Shown here: in pieces, positions 1-7,326 of the stretch
How the letters are laid out: each line of letters begins with the position of its first letter
Position numbering within the stretch: the first letter of the stretch is position 1
Origin: Bacteroidales bacterium
GTDB taxonomy: Bacteria > Bacteroidota > Bacteroidia > Bacteroidales > Paludibacteraceae
Assembly (NCBI GenBank): GCA_012517575.1
Contig: JAAYUQ010000081.1
Location: 1-48,860, forward strand
Direction: 5' to 3'
DNA length: 48,860 nt
The notes under the pieces: generated by a model
What the model was told of the DNA's origin: nothing
The model's database searches: none
What the model saw: only the letters and a program-made list of their open reading frames with translations
Translations under genes and position numbers: made by a program

Positions 1-64
1 GCGCAGGATTATATCGATATAAAGATTGATTTGAACCGTGAACTGATTACCAATCCTTCCAGCA
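1..64 (+). repeat. 64-bp partial duplicate of umuD
   Basis: Bases 1-64 match 569-632 inside umuD with a single mismatch (A at 49 against G at 617). The match stops abruptly at 64/632, after which the sequence becomes the 5' part of thiL on the opposite strand. The last ten bases of the repeat (CCTTCCAGCA) also read as thiL codons, so the join lies in shared microhomology. It may be a real rearrangement or a chimeric contig end; the window alone cannot decide. Confidence 0.9.
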
Positions 65-224
65 GAAGATCGGAAGTAAGCAGCACGAGTTTATCTTTAT
101 ATGAGAGAACAGCTGCATCGTCACCAATGCCTTTTACAGTGGAACGATTTTTAATTTTTACCTTTTCTGTCAAGTGTTTGATTAATCCAAATTCTCCTAA
201 GGTGGAAATTTCCGTGTGGGACAT
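9..224 (-). pseudogene. thiL: Thiamine-monophosphate kinase, 5' fragment only
   Basis: This reads as the N-terminus of ThiL, the ATP-dependent kinase that makes thiamine diphosphate from thiamine monophosphate. The family-typical features are an EFGLIKHL start, the GIGDDAAV metal/ATP-binding motif and an LTSDLLLEG segment. The probable start is the ATG read from 224 (MSHTEIS...); an in-frame ATG at 290 would add 22 residues that do not resemble the family. Homology ends after LLLEG near position 60, where the VHF segment expected next is replaced by antisense umuD sequence that soon hits a stop at 9-11. Only about 55 of the roughly 340 residues expected are present, so the gene is broken here, either in the genome or by misassembly. 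Confidence 0.75.
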
Positions 225-397
225 AATGGTCGATTTTATGGTTTTATTGTTTGAGGCGACAAAGTTATTCAAATTCGCCGTGTTTGACAAATTCCTTATT
301 TCCTGATTATCGTATTGATTTACAATAAATTGTTTGTTTTTTCAATTTTTATGCTTTCTTTTGCCTTCTTCTTTCCTTTTTCTCCAAAAAAATCTGT

Positions 398-404
398 TAC
401 TTTG
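398..404 (+). promoter_or_regulatory. Possible -7 element for umuDC
   Basis: TACTTTG lies 33 bases upstream of the umuD ATG and resembles the Bacteroidota -7 element TAnnTTTG with one base fewer in the spacer. No clear -33 TTG is placed well. The element sits in the 212-bp gap between the thiL fragment and umuD, which are divergent. I see no LexA-like dyad that I could defend. Confidence 0.3.
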
Positions 405-436
405 TGTAGAAAGAACAAACAAGAATCAATTTATTC

Positions 437-925
437 ATGTCAACAAAATTAATGAAAGCGGATAAAATCGCAGTCTCCGGTCATATTGATTTTTATTCGG
501 TAAATACAGAATCTGCTTTTTATTTGCCTATGGCAGATGGGGGAATTGCAGCAGGATTTCCAAGTCCGGCGCAGGATTATATCGATATAAAGATTGATTT
601 GAACCGTGAACTGATTGCCAATCCTTCCAGCACTTTTTTGGGCAGGGTAAAAGGAACATCGATGAAAGATGCAGGCATTGAAGATGGCGATATTCTGATT
701 ATCGACAAATCCCTCGAACCGCAGGATGGCGATATGGCAGTGTGTTTTCTGGATGGTGAATTTACGCTGAAATATATCCGGATAGAAAAGGATGCCGTGT
801 ATTTAATGCCGGCAAATCCGAAATTCAAACCGATTAAGGTAACGGAAGAAAATCATTTCTGTATTTGGGGAATTGTTACCTACTCCATAAAGCATCACAA
901 ACCAAAGCAGGGAAAAACGAAATAG
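437..925 (+). CDS. umuD: UmuD-type SOS mutagenesis peptidase
   Basis: This is a 162-aa S24/LexA-family self-cleaving protein that, once processed, acts with UmuC as translesion polymerase V. Key positions fit UmuD: an Ala39-Gly40 cleavage site (IAAG-FPSP), the catalytic Ser75 in GTSM and the general-base Lys112 in TLKYIR. The Ser-Lys distance is 37 residues, as in E. coli UmuD (Ser60/Lys97). The N-terminal arm before the cleavage site is somewhat longer than in E. coli. The stop is 41 bp before umuC, so the two probably form one operon. Bases 569-632 of this gene are duplicated at the left edge of the window. Confidence 0.93.
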   Translation: MSTKLMKADKIAVSGHIDFYSVNTESAFYLPMADGGIAAGFPSPAQDYIDIKIDLNRELIANPSSTFLGRVKGTSMKDAGIEDGDILIIDKSLEPQDGDMAVCFLDGEFTLKYIRIEKDAVYLMPANPKFKPIKVTEENHFCIWGIVTYSIKHHKPKQGKTK

Positions 926-966
926 TCCGGGAAAATTTTTCAGGAAATTAAGAAAGCAGAAGAAAG

Positions 967-2241
967 ATGAACACGATGTTTGGGTTGGTAGATTGTAATA
1001 ATTTTTATGTATCCTGCGAACGCGTTTTTAATCCATCGCTCAAAGGGCGTCCAGTAGTGGTGTTGTCCAATAATGATGGTTGTGTAATTTCCCGTTCCAA
1101 CGAAGCCAAAGCGTTGGGAATACCAATGGGACAACCTGCCTATCAATTGAAAGAATTGATTGAAAAACAAAATGTTGCCGTTTTTTCTTCCAATTATGTA
1201 TTGTACGGCGATATGTCTCACAGGGTGATGACTACACTTGCATCTTTTGTTCCCGATATGGAAATTTATTCCATAGATGAAGCTTTTTTACTGTTCGATG
1301 GATTTGAAGAGTTGAATTTAAAGGAATTGGGAAGAAAAATTGTAGATACAACTATTCGTAATACCGGTATTCCTGTCAGTATGGGTATTGCTCCTACCAA
1401 AACACTGGCAAAAGTAGCCAACAAATTAGCAAAAAAATTTCCCGATTACAAGGGACTTTGTTTAATTGATTCTGATGAAAAACGTGAAAAAGCGCTTAAA
1501 CTCACCGCCATTGAAGATGTTTGGGGAATTGGCAGACAATATTCCAAAATGCTGGCTTATCATGATATTCGATCGGCGTGGAATTTTACACAAAAATCGA
1601 AAGCTTGGGTACGCCGAAATATGAGCGTAACGGGTGAACGTACCTGGCTCGAATTGCAAGGAAATCCGTGTATTGAAATGGAACACGTTGCTGCAAAAAA
1701 ATCCATTTGTACGTCTCGAAGTTTTGGTGAAAGACTCACAGAATATGCTCCCGTATCGGAAGCTGTAGCGAATTTTGCCGCCAACTGTGGCGAAAAGTTG
1801 AGAAAACAATATTCAAAAGCTTCTCTGCTGACAGTTTTTATTCATACCAACCCTTTCTCGACTACACAATTGCAATATTTTAATCAGAAAACCGTTCCTT
1901 TACCTATTCCAACCAACGATTCGGCCGAATTGATCCACCATGCGTTGCAAGCGTTGAAGGCTATTTTTGCCAAAGGTTATCTGTACAAGAAAGCAGGAGT
2001 TATTGTGAGCGATATTGTTCCTGAAACTCCACTTCAGACCGATTTGTTTGATACGCGCGACAGGGAAAAATTCGGCAAAGCCATGCAGGTAATGGATAGT
2101 TTAAATGCAACCTACGGGAAACACAAAGTCCGCCTTGCTGCACAAGGTTTTGGACGAAACTGGAAACTGAAAAACGAAAAACTTTCTCCTTTTTATACTA
2201 CCCGCCTCAAGGATATTCTGGAAGTCAAAGCTACGGAATAA
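967..2241 (+). CDS. umuC: Y-family DNA polymerase V catalytic subunit
   Basis: This 424-aa protein is the catalytic subunit of the translesion polymerase and is close in length to E. coli UmuC. The N-terminus [17 protein letters not shown] contains catalytic Asp9, and the YSIDEAF motif supplies Asp104-Glu105. A helix-hairpin-helix thumb region ([13 protein letters not shown]) follows, then the little-finger domain. A C-terminal DUF4113-type tail ([12 protein letters not shown]) is typical of UmuC and separates it from DinB. It follows umuD in the same direction after 41 bp. All catalytic acidic residues are present and the gene looks intact. Confidence 0.95.
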   Translation: MNTMFGLVDCNNFYVSCERVFNPSLKGRPVVVLSNNDGCVISRSNEAKALGIPMGQPAYQLKELIEKQNVAVFSSNYVLYGDMSHRVMTTLASFVPDMEIYSIDEAFLLFDGFEELNLKELGRKIVDTTIRNTGIPVSMGIAPTKTLAKVANKLAKKFPDYKGLCLIDSDEKREKALKLTAIEDVWGIGRQYSKMLAYHDIRSAWNFTQKSKAWVRRNMSVTGERTWLELQGNPCIEMEHVAAKKSICTSRSFGERLTEYAPVSEAVANFAANCGEKLRKQYSKASLLTVFIHTNPFSTTQLQYFNQKTVPLPIPTNDSAELIHHALQALKAIFAKGYLYKKAGVIVSDIVPETPLQTDLFDTRDREKFGKAMQVMDSLNATYGKHKVRLAAQGFGRNWKLKNEKLSPFYTTRLKDILEVKATE

Positions 2242-2336
2242 TAATTTCATGGCTTTTGTCCGAAGCAAAGCTTTTTTAAAGTGCTGTTCAGTTTATAAAA
2301 CTTTAAGTTCCCCTTTATTGGCTTATTATTTGCATG

Positions 2337-4799
2337 TCAATTGCTTACGCCAGCATCTCTGGTACTTGGTTGCGAATTACTTCCTCCAGCCTTTAAATCA
2401 TCGTTGCTGATAGATTTTTGTACTTTTTTAATACTGGTTTTTAAATTTCCAAATCTAAAAGTGGCGCTTAACCGAACGTTGCGTATGGGTTCCAGATAAG
2501 TTGTTTCTTGCGTGAATCCTTCACCTTTGGTTGTAGATTTGAATTTTACCGAAGCAGCAAAAGGATTGACTGTAGAGAGATTGATGTCCAGTTTTTTGTT
2601 AAAGAAGCTCTTCATTACATTGAACGAATAAAAATAAAAGGATGACTGGGTAGTTTGGAGTTGAATGTTGCCGCTAAAAATTCCTCCGTTGGCTCCCAAA
2701 CGTAAATCTTTTGGGAGGGTTAGTGTCAGTCCGCTGAAAATTTGTCCCGAAAAACCATTATTTTTAAGCTGAGTTTCGTCTGTACTGCGAATATCGGTAT
2801 AATTTGTATTGGCATTTACAAACCATCGAATTTTTAAATTGGGTGTCCAACTTCCAAACAAATTCAAACCAACATTTTGATTTTTTCCAATATTGGCTTG
2901 AGTATTGTGTGTTACACCATCTTTAACAAAGCTGTATGAAGTGATGGCATTATTGGTTAATGAATAGCTGAGCGTAGTATTTAAATTGATTTTTGGAGTA
3001 AAAGTACCGAAATTGATGTTGAAATTATGTGTATGTTCGGCATCGAGTTTTGGATTTCCATAATAGATATTGGTTGGATTTTGGTTGTTGATATAAGGAT
3101 TAAGATACCAGATGCCGGGACGGGAGATACGCATGTTATATCCGACACGCAGTGTTTTTGTCATTCCTAATTGATAGGAAACTGTAACGGAAGGCACCGG
3201 ATCAAAAAAATTGTTGTTAATGATGGTGTCCTGAGCATTCATAAAATGAATTTTTTGAAAGGTGTATTCTCCCCGAAAACCAGCATTTAAGCCAAACTTT
3301 CCTGTTTTGAAACTGTAATTCAGATAACCGGACATGATATTTTGATGGTGATTCAAATCATTTTTTTGGGTGGAATCGTCTTTCCATGTTTCATCGTTTA
3401 CGTCAAAAAAAGTATTGTCGGAGGTACTGTAATTTTTTCTGAAAATATATTTTAGTCCGGTTTCCAACGTATGTTTTGATGAAAATGGTAATTCATAATC
3501 GATCTGTGTGGTGTGTTCTTTTCCACTTGCTTTGTTAATGCTTTTTTGACGGTAACCATTGGGATAAAAATAATTTCCTTTCACATCAGTAAAAATATTG
3601 TCAAAATTGCTGTTGTTGGGATTTTCTTCGTAGCTATAAGAAACCGTTAGCATTTCTCCTTTCTTTTTGAAATTATGTTGATAATCGCCTGAAAGATTCA
3701 TGCCTCCATATTCGGTTTTGGAAGTTGATTCTGCATGATAACTGTAATTTCGAGTGCCCTCTGATAAAGCGTCTTGAGGTGTATTCACTGAATAACTTCC
3801 ACCATATCGGGATGCAGAAAAGTTAAAAAGATTCAGGGTGTCAGGTTCGTAACTCAAAGCTCCACTCCAATATAAACCTCCTCCATTCACCTTGTTGGTT
3901 CCGTTTTGTGTGAGCGAATTTGTCGATAATGGTTCAAATTCTTTCCTTTGGTAAGTAGATTCAGCTTGAGGCTGATTGAAATGGTAATAACTTGTGTTGC
4001 CCGTAAATCCAAATTTTCCATATTTGAGTGATAAGTATCCGTTTGCTCCATATCCGCCGCGGATGTCGGTGTTTGCTCCGGCAGAACCCGAATAACCATC
4101 GTCAACCCGTTTATCGGTAATGATATTGATAATTCCGCCTACTCCTTCGGCATCATATTTTGCTCCCGGTTCAGTAATTACTTCAATGTTTTTTATACTG
4201 CTGGCAGGCATACTTTTTAACACTTGAGAAGGATTATTGGTAATCATGTTTGAAGGTTTGCCGTTGAGATAAATTTTGAAATTTGTTGAACCTTTAAGTT
4301 GAATTTTGTCCTCTCCATCAACAGTAACCATCGGGACTTTTCTTAAAAGATCCAAAACGTTGGAAGTAGAAGATTCCGGATCATCTTTGGCATTGTAGGT
4401 AAGTTTATCCGTCTCAACCTTTACCAGTGGTTTTTGAGCCACAACACTGATTTCGTCCAATTGAGTAGAGTTCTCGGACAGTACGATTTTTCCTAAATCG
4501 ATTTTGGATGTGGTTGAAATTTCAATAATTTTTTTTAATGATTTTAATCCTACAAATTGGAAAGTAAAAATATATTTTCCTTCGGGTAAAGTTATGTTGA
4601 AATTTCCTTTATCGTCAGCTGCCAATTTTTTAAAAGCAGCATCAGGAGATGTTTCTTTCGCTATAGAAATGGTTGCAAACGGAAGTGGTTCGTTTTCTGT
4701 TGGGCCGGCTAATTGACCTTTGACAAGGATAGAAGATTCGGCAAATAAAGAAACAGTGGTGAAGCAACTTAGAAGAAACAGTATAATAATTTTTTTCAT
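2337..4799 (-). CDS. Outer membrane beta-barrel receptor-like protein
   Basis: This 820-aa protein belongs to the TonB-dependent-receptor-like barrel group common in Bacteroidota (OMP_b-brl_3 type) rather than to SusC. In order it has a signal peptide (residues 1-20, ending SLFA), a carboxypeptidase-regulatory-like beta-sandwich (about 24-110) and a plug-like domain (about 115-235) containing LDLLRKVPMV and a GVGGIINIIT segment. Repeated aromatic-rich beta-strands to the C-terminus form the barrel. Such proteins are thought to transport or bind ligands at the outer membrane; the substrate cannot be read from the sequence. It is transcribed alone, convergent with umuC, from a probable promoter at 4838-4845. 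I see no evidence linking it to the glycan locus 30 kb away. Confidence 0.88.
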   Translation of the reverse strand: MKKIIILFLLSCFTTVSLFAESSILVKGQLAGPTENEPLPFATISIAKETSPDAAFKKLAADDKGNFNITLPEGKYIFTFQFVGLKSLKKIIEISTTSKIDLGKIVLSENSTQLDEISVVAQKPLVKVETDKLTYNAKDDPESSTSNVLDLLRKVPMVTVDGEDKIQLKGSTNFKIYLNGKPSNMITNNPSQVLKSMPASSIKNIEVITEPGAKYDAEGVGGIINIITDKRVDDGYSGSAGANTDIRGGYGANGYLSLKYGKFGFTGNTSYYHFNQPQAESTYQRKEFEPLSTNSLTQNGTNKVNGGGLYWSGALSYEPDTLNLFNFSASRYGGSYSVNTPQDALSEGTRNYSYHAESTSKTEYGGMNLSGDYQHNFKKKGEMLTVSYSYEENPNNSNFDNIFTDVKGNYFYPNGYRQKSINKASGKEHTTQIDYELPFSSKHTLETGLKYIFRKNYSTSDNTFFDVNDETWKDDSTQKNDLNHHQNIMSGYLNYSFKTGKFGLNAGFRGEYTFQKIHFMNAQDTIINNNFFDPVPSVTVSYQLGMTKTLRVGYNMRISRPGIWYLNPYINNQNPTNIYYGNPKLDAEHTHNFNINFGTFTPKINLNTTLSYSLTNNAITSYSFVKDGVTHNTQANIGKNQNVGLNLFGSWTPNLKIRWFVNANTNYTDIRSTDETQLKNNGFSGQIFSGLTLTLPKDLRLGANGGIFSGNIQLQTTQSSFYFYSFNVMKSFFNKKLDINLSTVNPFAASVKFKSTTKGEGFTQETTYLEPIRNVRLSATFRFGNLKTSIKKVQKSISNDDLKAGGSNSQPSTRDAGVSN

Positions 4800-4837
4800 T
4801 AAATTAATTTTGATCTAAATTCAGTATAATTATTCTG

Positions 4838-4845
4838 CAAAAGTA
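4838..4845 (-). promoter_or_regulatory. -7 promoter element of the barrel-protein gene
   Basis: On the minus strand the sequence reads TACTTTTG, a full match to the Bacteroidota -7 consensus TAnnTTTG, 38 bases before the start codon. No good TTG lies at the -33 position; instead that zone holds the GAAACGTTTC palindrome. Confidence 0.5.
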
Positions 4846-4861
4846 TTTATTTCCAAAATCG

Positions 4862-4871
4862 GAAACGTTTC
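4862..4871. promoter_or_regulatory. GAAACGTTTC perfect palindrome, candidate operator
   Basis: A perfect 10-bp palindrome with a central CG lies where the -33 element of the downstream promoter would be expected. Palindromes of this shape are typical of LacI-family operators. No LacI-type gene is seen in the window, so the regulator is unknown and the site could be chance. Confidence 0.3.
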
Positions 4872-5641
4872 ATTTGTTAAAAGTTTAATAACAATTAACC
4901 TTTATTGTGAGAGTTTGTTTGTTTAAAATCGGATGATGTGGAGAAAACTGAATTTCAATTTGCCAAGTAGCAAATTTTTTTCGAAATAATTGTTTGAACT
5001 GTAAGGCAATAAGGTGAAAAATTTGTTTAGCAACCGGATACATTTTATCAATTATTGGGTGAGTTTGATTTTCAGTATAAAAACTTTTGCAAATAGAATG
5101 GTTTATGATTGCAAAAAATTTTTGGTTTATTCTTAATATTTAATGTAAAATACACTATATCAACTGAATATGGTGTTTTTTTGTGATTGTAAATTCTTGC
5201 TTTCAAATCAGGTCTTTAATCACAAATCGGGGGGAGCGGAAGGAATGTCGATTACGTACCTGTCATCATTAAAACTTGCCTTTATCATGGCTGGTTATTG
5301 TTTTAGAAATCCTTAAATAATCTTGGGCTACTTTGTTTTTCAACTCTTCCTCCCGGATGTTTTGATACTTCATCTTTCGTACTTGGTATATTGTTAGATG
5401 ACTTTTTCCGCAATAAAGATACAAAATTTTAAAATAAATCAAATAAAATAAAAGTTCCTTTTGCAACGGATTTAATTTTAAACGATAACATGTAGAAATA
5501 CACAACTTTTGATTGTGATATGTGATTGATATTATTGAAGTGTTATAGTTTTTAATGATTGACTGATTACGCTCAATTTTTGGTAGAAAATAGCACACCA
5601 TTCTTCAAATTTATTATCCCCTGTTTTTGCAAAATATCCAA
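4872..5641. other. Gene-poor AT-rich region with a gene relic
   Basis: About 770 bp without a convincing intact gene lie between the barrel-protein gene and the sodA terminator. Open frames are short and have no recognisable family. The only coding-like signal is the minus-strand relic at 5269-5373. Next to it, 5220-5288 holds a separate 22-codon minus-strand frame and an unusually G-rich patch (GGGGGGAGCGG near 5229). The rest is featureless AT-rich DNA with no tRNA, CRISPR or insertion-sequence ends that I can see. Confidence 0.6.
5269..5373 (-). pseudogene. Probable 5' relic of an Eco57I-like R-M gene
   Basis: A 34-codon frame begins MKYQNIREEELKNKVAQDY and then ends in unrelated sequence and a stop. 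From memory, this opening resembles the N-terminus of large Bacteroidota Eco57I/type IIG-like restriction-methylase proteins, in which YQNIREEELKNKVA is followed by a long DNA-methyltransferase body. None of that body is present. On the minus strand, about 40 bases upstream of the ATG, is TATCTTTA, one base off the TAnnTTTG -7 element, so a promoter and gene start seem to have survived a large deletion. The family link rests on one short motif and is tentative. Confidence 0.35.
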
Positions 5642-5679
5642 TAAAAAAGAGGCTGTCCTAATTTTGGGACAACCTCTTT
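5642..5679 (-). terminator. Intrinsic terminator of the superoxide dismutase gene
   Basis: Read on the minus strand, a 13-bp stem (AAAGAGGUUGUCC with GGACAGCCUCUUU, one G-U pair) closes a short loop and runs directly into a U-tract (the A-run 5643-5648 on the plus strand). It lies about 30 bp beyond the sodA stop. On the plus strand the same position would be a C-A mismatch, so it is oriented for sodA. Confidence 0.85.
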
Positions 5680-5706
5680 GAGTCATGAGAATTTTTTTTA
5701 TATTTT

Positions 5707-6381
5707 TCATTCGGTAATCAGTTTTTCCACTTCTTTCCAGTTTACCACATTCCAAAAGGCTTTCACATAGGCTGCTCTTTTAAACTGATATTTAAGATAA
5801 TACGCATGCTCCCATACATCCAACGCCAAAACGGGCTTTCCTTTTACCGAAGAAAACGGCATCAAGGTATTATCTTGATTAGGTGTGGAAATTATTCTCA
5901 ATTTTCCCGATGATTCTTTTATCAGCCATGCCCATCCGGAACCAAATTGTCCTAACGCAGCTTTTTCAAATTCGGTTTTAAAAGTTTCAATGCTTCCAAA
6001 ATTTTTAATCAGTATTTTTTCGAGTTTTGGCGAAATGGTTGTAAAACCGGCCGGCGCCAGCATTGACCAGTAAAGACAATGATTGTAATAACCTCCGCCA
6101 TTGTTGCGTACCGACAATTGAATATCAGCCGGCAATTCGTTAATGTTTTGCAGTAATTCGACTATATCCTTTTTGTAAAGTTCAGGATATTTTTCCAGCG
6201 TTTTGTTCAAGTTGTTCGTGTATGTAGCATGATGATTATTATAATGAATGTACATGGTTGTACTGTCAATATACGGTTCGAGATCACCGTAGCCATATTC
6301 AAGTTTGGGAAGCTGAAATTGTCCGAAGGCCATGACCGTAGCGCCAAATAATGCTATGAATGAAAATGCAAATGATTTCAT
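5707..6381 (-). CDS. sodA: Exported Fe/Mn superoxide dismutase, Mn-type
   Basis: This is a 224-aa superoxide dismutase that converts superoxide to peroxide and oxygen. Metal ligands by alignment with E. coli MnSOD are His46, His101, Asp188 and His192 (LDVWEHAYY). The GGG run before YYNH and the Gln in TPNQDN fit the Mn-type pattern rather than the Fe-type. The chosen ATG at 6381 gives MKSFAFSFIALFGATVMAFGQ, a clear signal peptide; the upstream in-frame ATG at 6420 adds a charged stretch that spoils it. The protein is therefore probably periplasmic or surface-exposed, which is less usual than the cytoplasmic form. It is a single gene with its own terminator, divergent from ruvA. Confidence 0.92.
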   Translation of the reverse strand: MKSFAFSFIALFGATVMAFGQFQLPKLEYGYGDLEPYIDSTTMYIHYNNHHATYTNNLNKTLEKYPELYKKDIVELLQNINELPADIQLSVRNNGGGYYNHCLYWSMLAPAGFTTISPKLEKILIKNFGSIETFKTEFEKAALGQFGSGWAWLIKESSGKLRIISTPNQDNTLMPFSSVKGKPVLALDVWEHAYYLKYQFKRAAYVKAFWNVVNWKEVEKLITE

Positions 6382-6417
6382 GTTGATAAATTTTTTGTGT
6401 TTAGAATAACTTAAAAA

Positions 6418-6425
6418 CAAATATG
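6418..6425 (-). promoter_or_regulatory. Possible -7 element for sodA
   Basis: The minus strand reads CATATTTG, one base from TAnnTTTG, 36 bases upstream of the chosen sodA ATG. A TTG lies about 23 bases further upstream. Its position supports the shorter, signal-peptide start, because the ATG at 6420 would overlap the element. Confidence 0.35.
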
Positions 6426-6657
6426 TCGTTTTTTTTGTTCAGGGTAAGCAAAATAATTTTCGAAACGATCAAAGTGCTTTTTTTGTTTTCAAGAAGATCA
6501 TTACTCTTTCCTTTTAACGTTGTAAGTGTAATTTTTAATCAATTACACCGTTATTTTAATCGGTATCCGTCTCTCCGCTTTGGAAGTTGCCTTTTGGAGA
6601 GTATGTAAATTAATTCGTATTTTTACACACAAAAATTCTTTTTTAAAGTTTTGTTGA

Positions 6658-7248
6658 ATGATTGATTATATAAAGGGGCAAATTGTTGAGCTGTCTCCAA
6701 CTTATGTGGTGCTGGAGACAAACGGATTGGGATATTTCATTTCAATACCTTTGCCGACTTATACTTTACTGAGTCATCAATCGGAAGCAAAGCTTTTTTT
6801 ACACGAAGTAGTGCGGGAAGATGCTTTTTTGTTTTTTGGTTTTGCAACTAAAAAGGAAAGAGAAATTTTTCAGCTGTTAATTTCCGTTTCGGGGATAGGG
6901 GTAAATACTGCAAGAATGATCATGTCTTCCTATTCGGTTGAAGAAATTCAGGAAATAATTGCTGCCGGCAATGTGTTGGCGCTGAATGCAATCAAAGGTA
7001 TTGGTAGCAAAACAGCCCAGCGTATTATTGTGGATTTGAAAGATAAAATTTTGAAGGGAAGAGATGAAATTTCCTCGCAGTCATTGCTTTCCGACAAGAA
7101 TGCTCAAATTAAAGAAGAGGCAGTTGCAGCTTTGGTTATGCTTGGTTTTCCGGCTGGATCTTCGCAGAAAGCGATAGATAATATTTTAAAAGAACAGTCT
7201 CAGCTTGAAGTGGAACAATTGATTAAATTGGCTCTGAAAATTTTGTAA
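6658..7248 (+). CDS. ruvA: Holliday junction branch migration protein RuvA
   Basis: RuvA (196 aa) binds four-way DNA junctions as a tetramer and positions the RuvB motor. The N-terminal OB-fold begins MIDYIKGQIVELSPTYVVLE. Two helix-hairpin-helix motifs follow: one around residues 75-90 (SVSGIGVNTARMIM) and one around 111-130 (IKGIGSKTAQRIIVDLK). A flexible linker then leads to domain III (EEAVAALVMLGF), which contacts RuvB. Length and layout are normal. It is 78 bp upstream of sprA in the same direction, a neighbour pairing familiar in Bacteroidota. Confidence 0.96.
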   Translation: MIDYIKGQIVELSPTYVVLETNGLGYFISIPLPTYTLLSHQSEAKLFLHEVVREDAFLFFGFATKKEREIFQLLISVSGIGVNTARMIMSSYSVEEIQEIIAAGNVLALNAIKGIGSKTAQRIIVDLKDKILKGRDEISSQSLLSDKNAQIKEEAVAALVMLGFPAGSSQKAIDNILKEQSQLEVEQLIKLALKIL

Positions 7249-7326
7249 TTATCTGTAAAAGAAGAAATTCAAGAAAATTTCATTTTATTGCAGCCACGTT
7301 GTTAAGAACAAGGAATAGAAATTTAT

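Noticed and set aside
67-76. AGATCGGAAG, identical to the first ten bases of a common sequencing adapter
   Set aside because: The match ends after ten bases, and the stretch encodes the expected ThiL residues (TSDLL on the minus strand), so it is gene sequence.
577-828. Antisense frame of 83 codons in umuD
   Set aside because: It is a shadow of umuD, which has all family residues. It looks like the frame at 9-290 only because of the duplicated 64 bp.
5573-5755. 60-codon minus-strand frame across the sodA end
   Set aside because: It runs through the sodA terminator hairpin and overlaps the sodA coding end in another frame; no family features.
6423-6608. 61-codon plus-strand frame between sodA and ruvA
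   Set aside because: Phe/Leu-rich translation of AT-rich DNA, opposite the sodA promoter region, with no recognisable domain.
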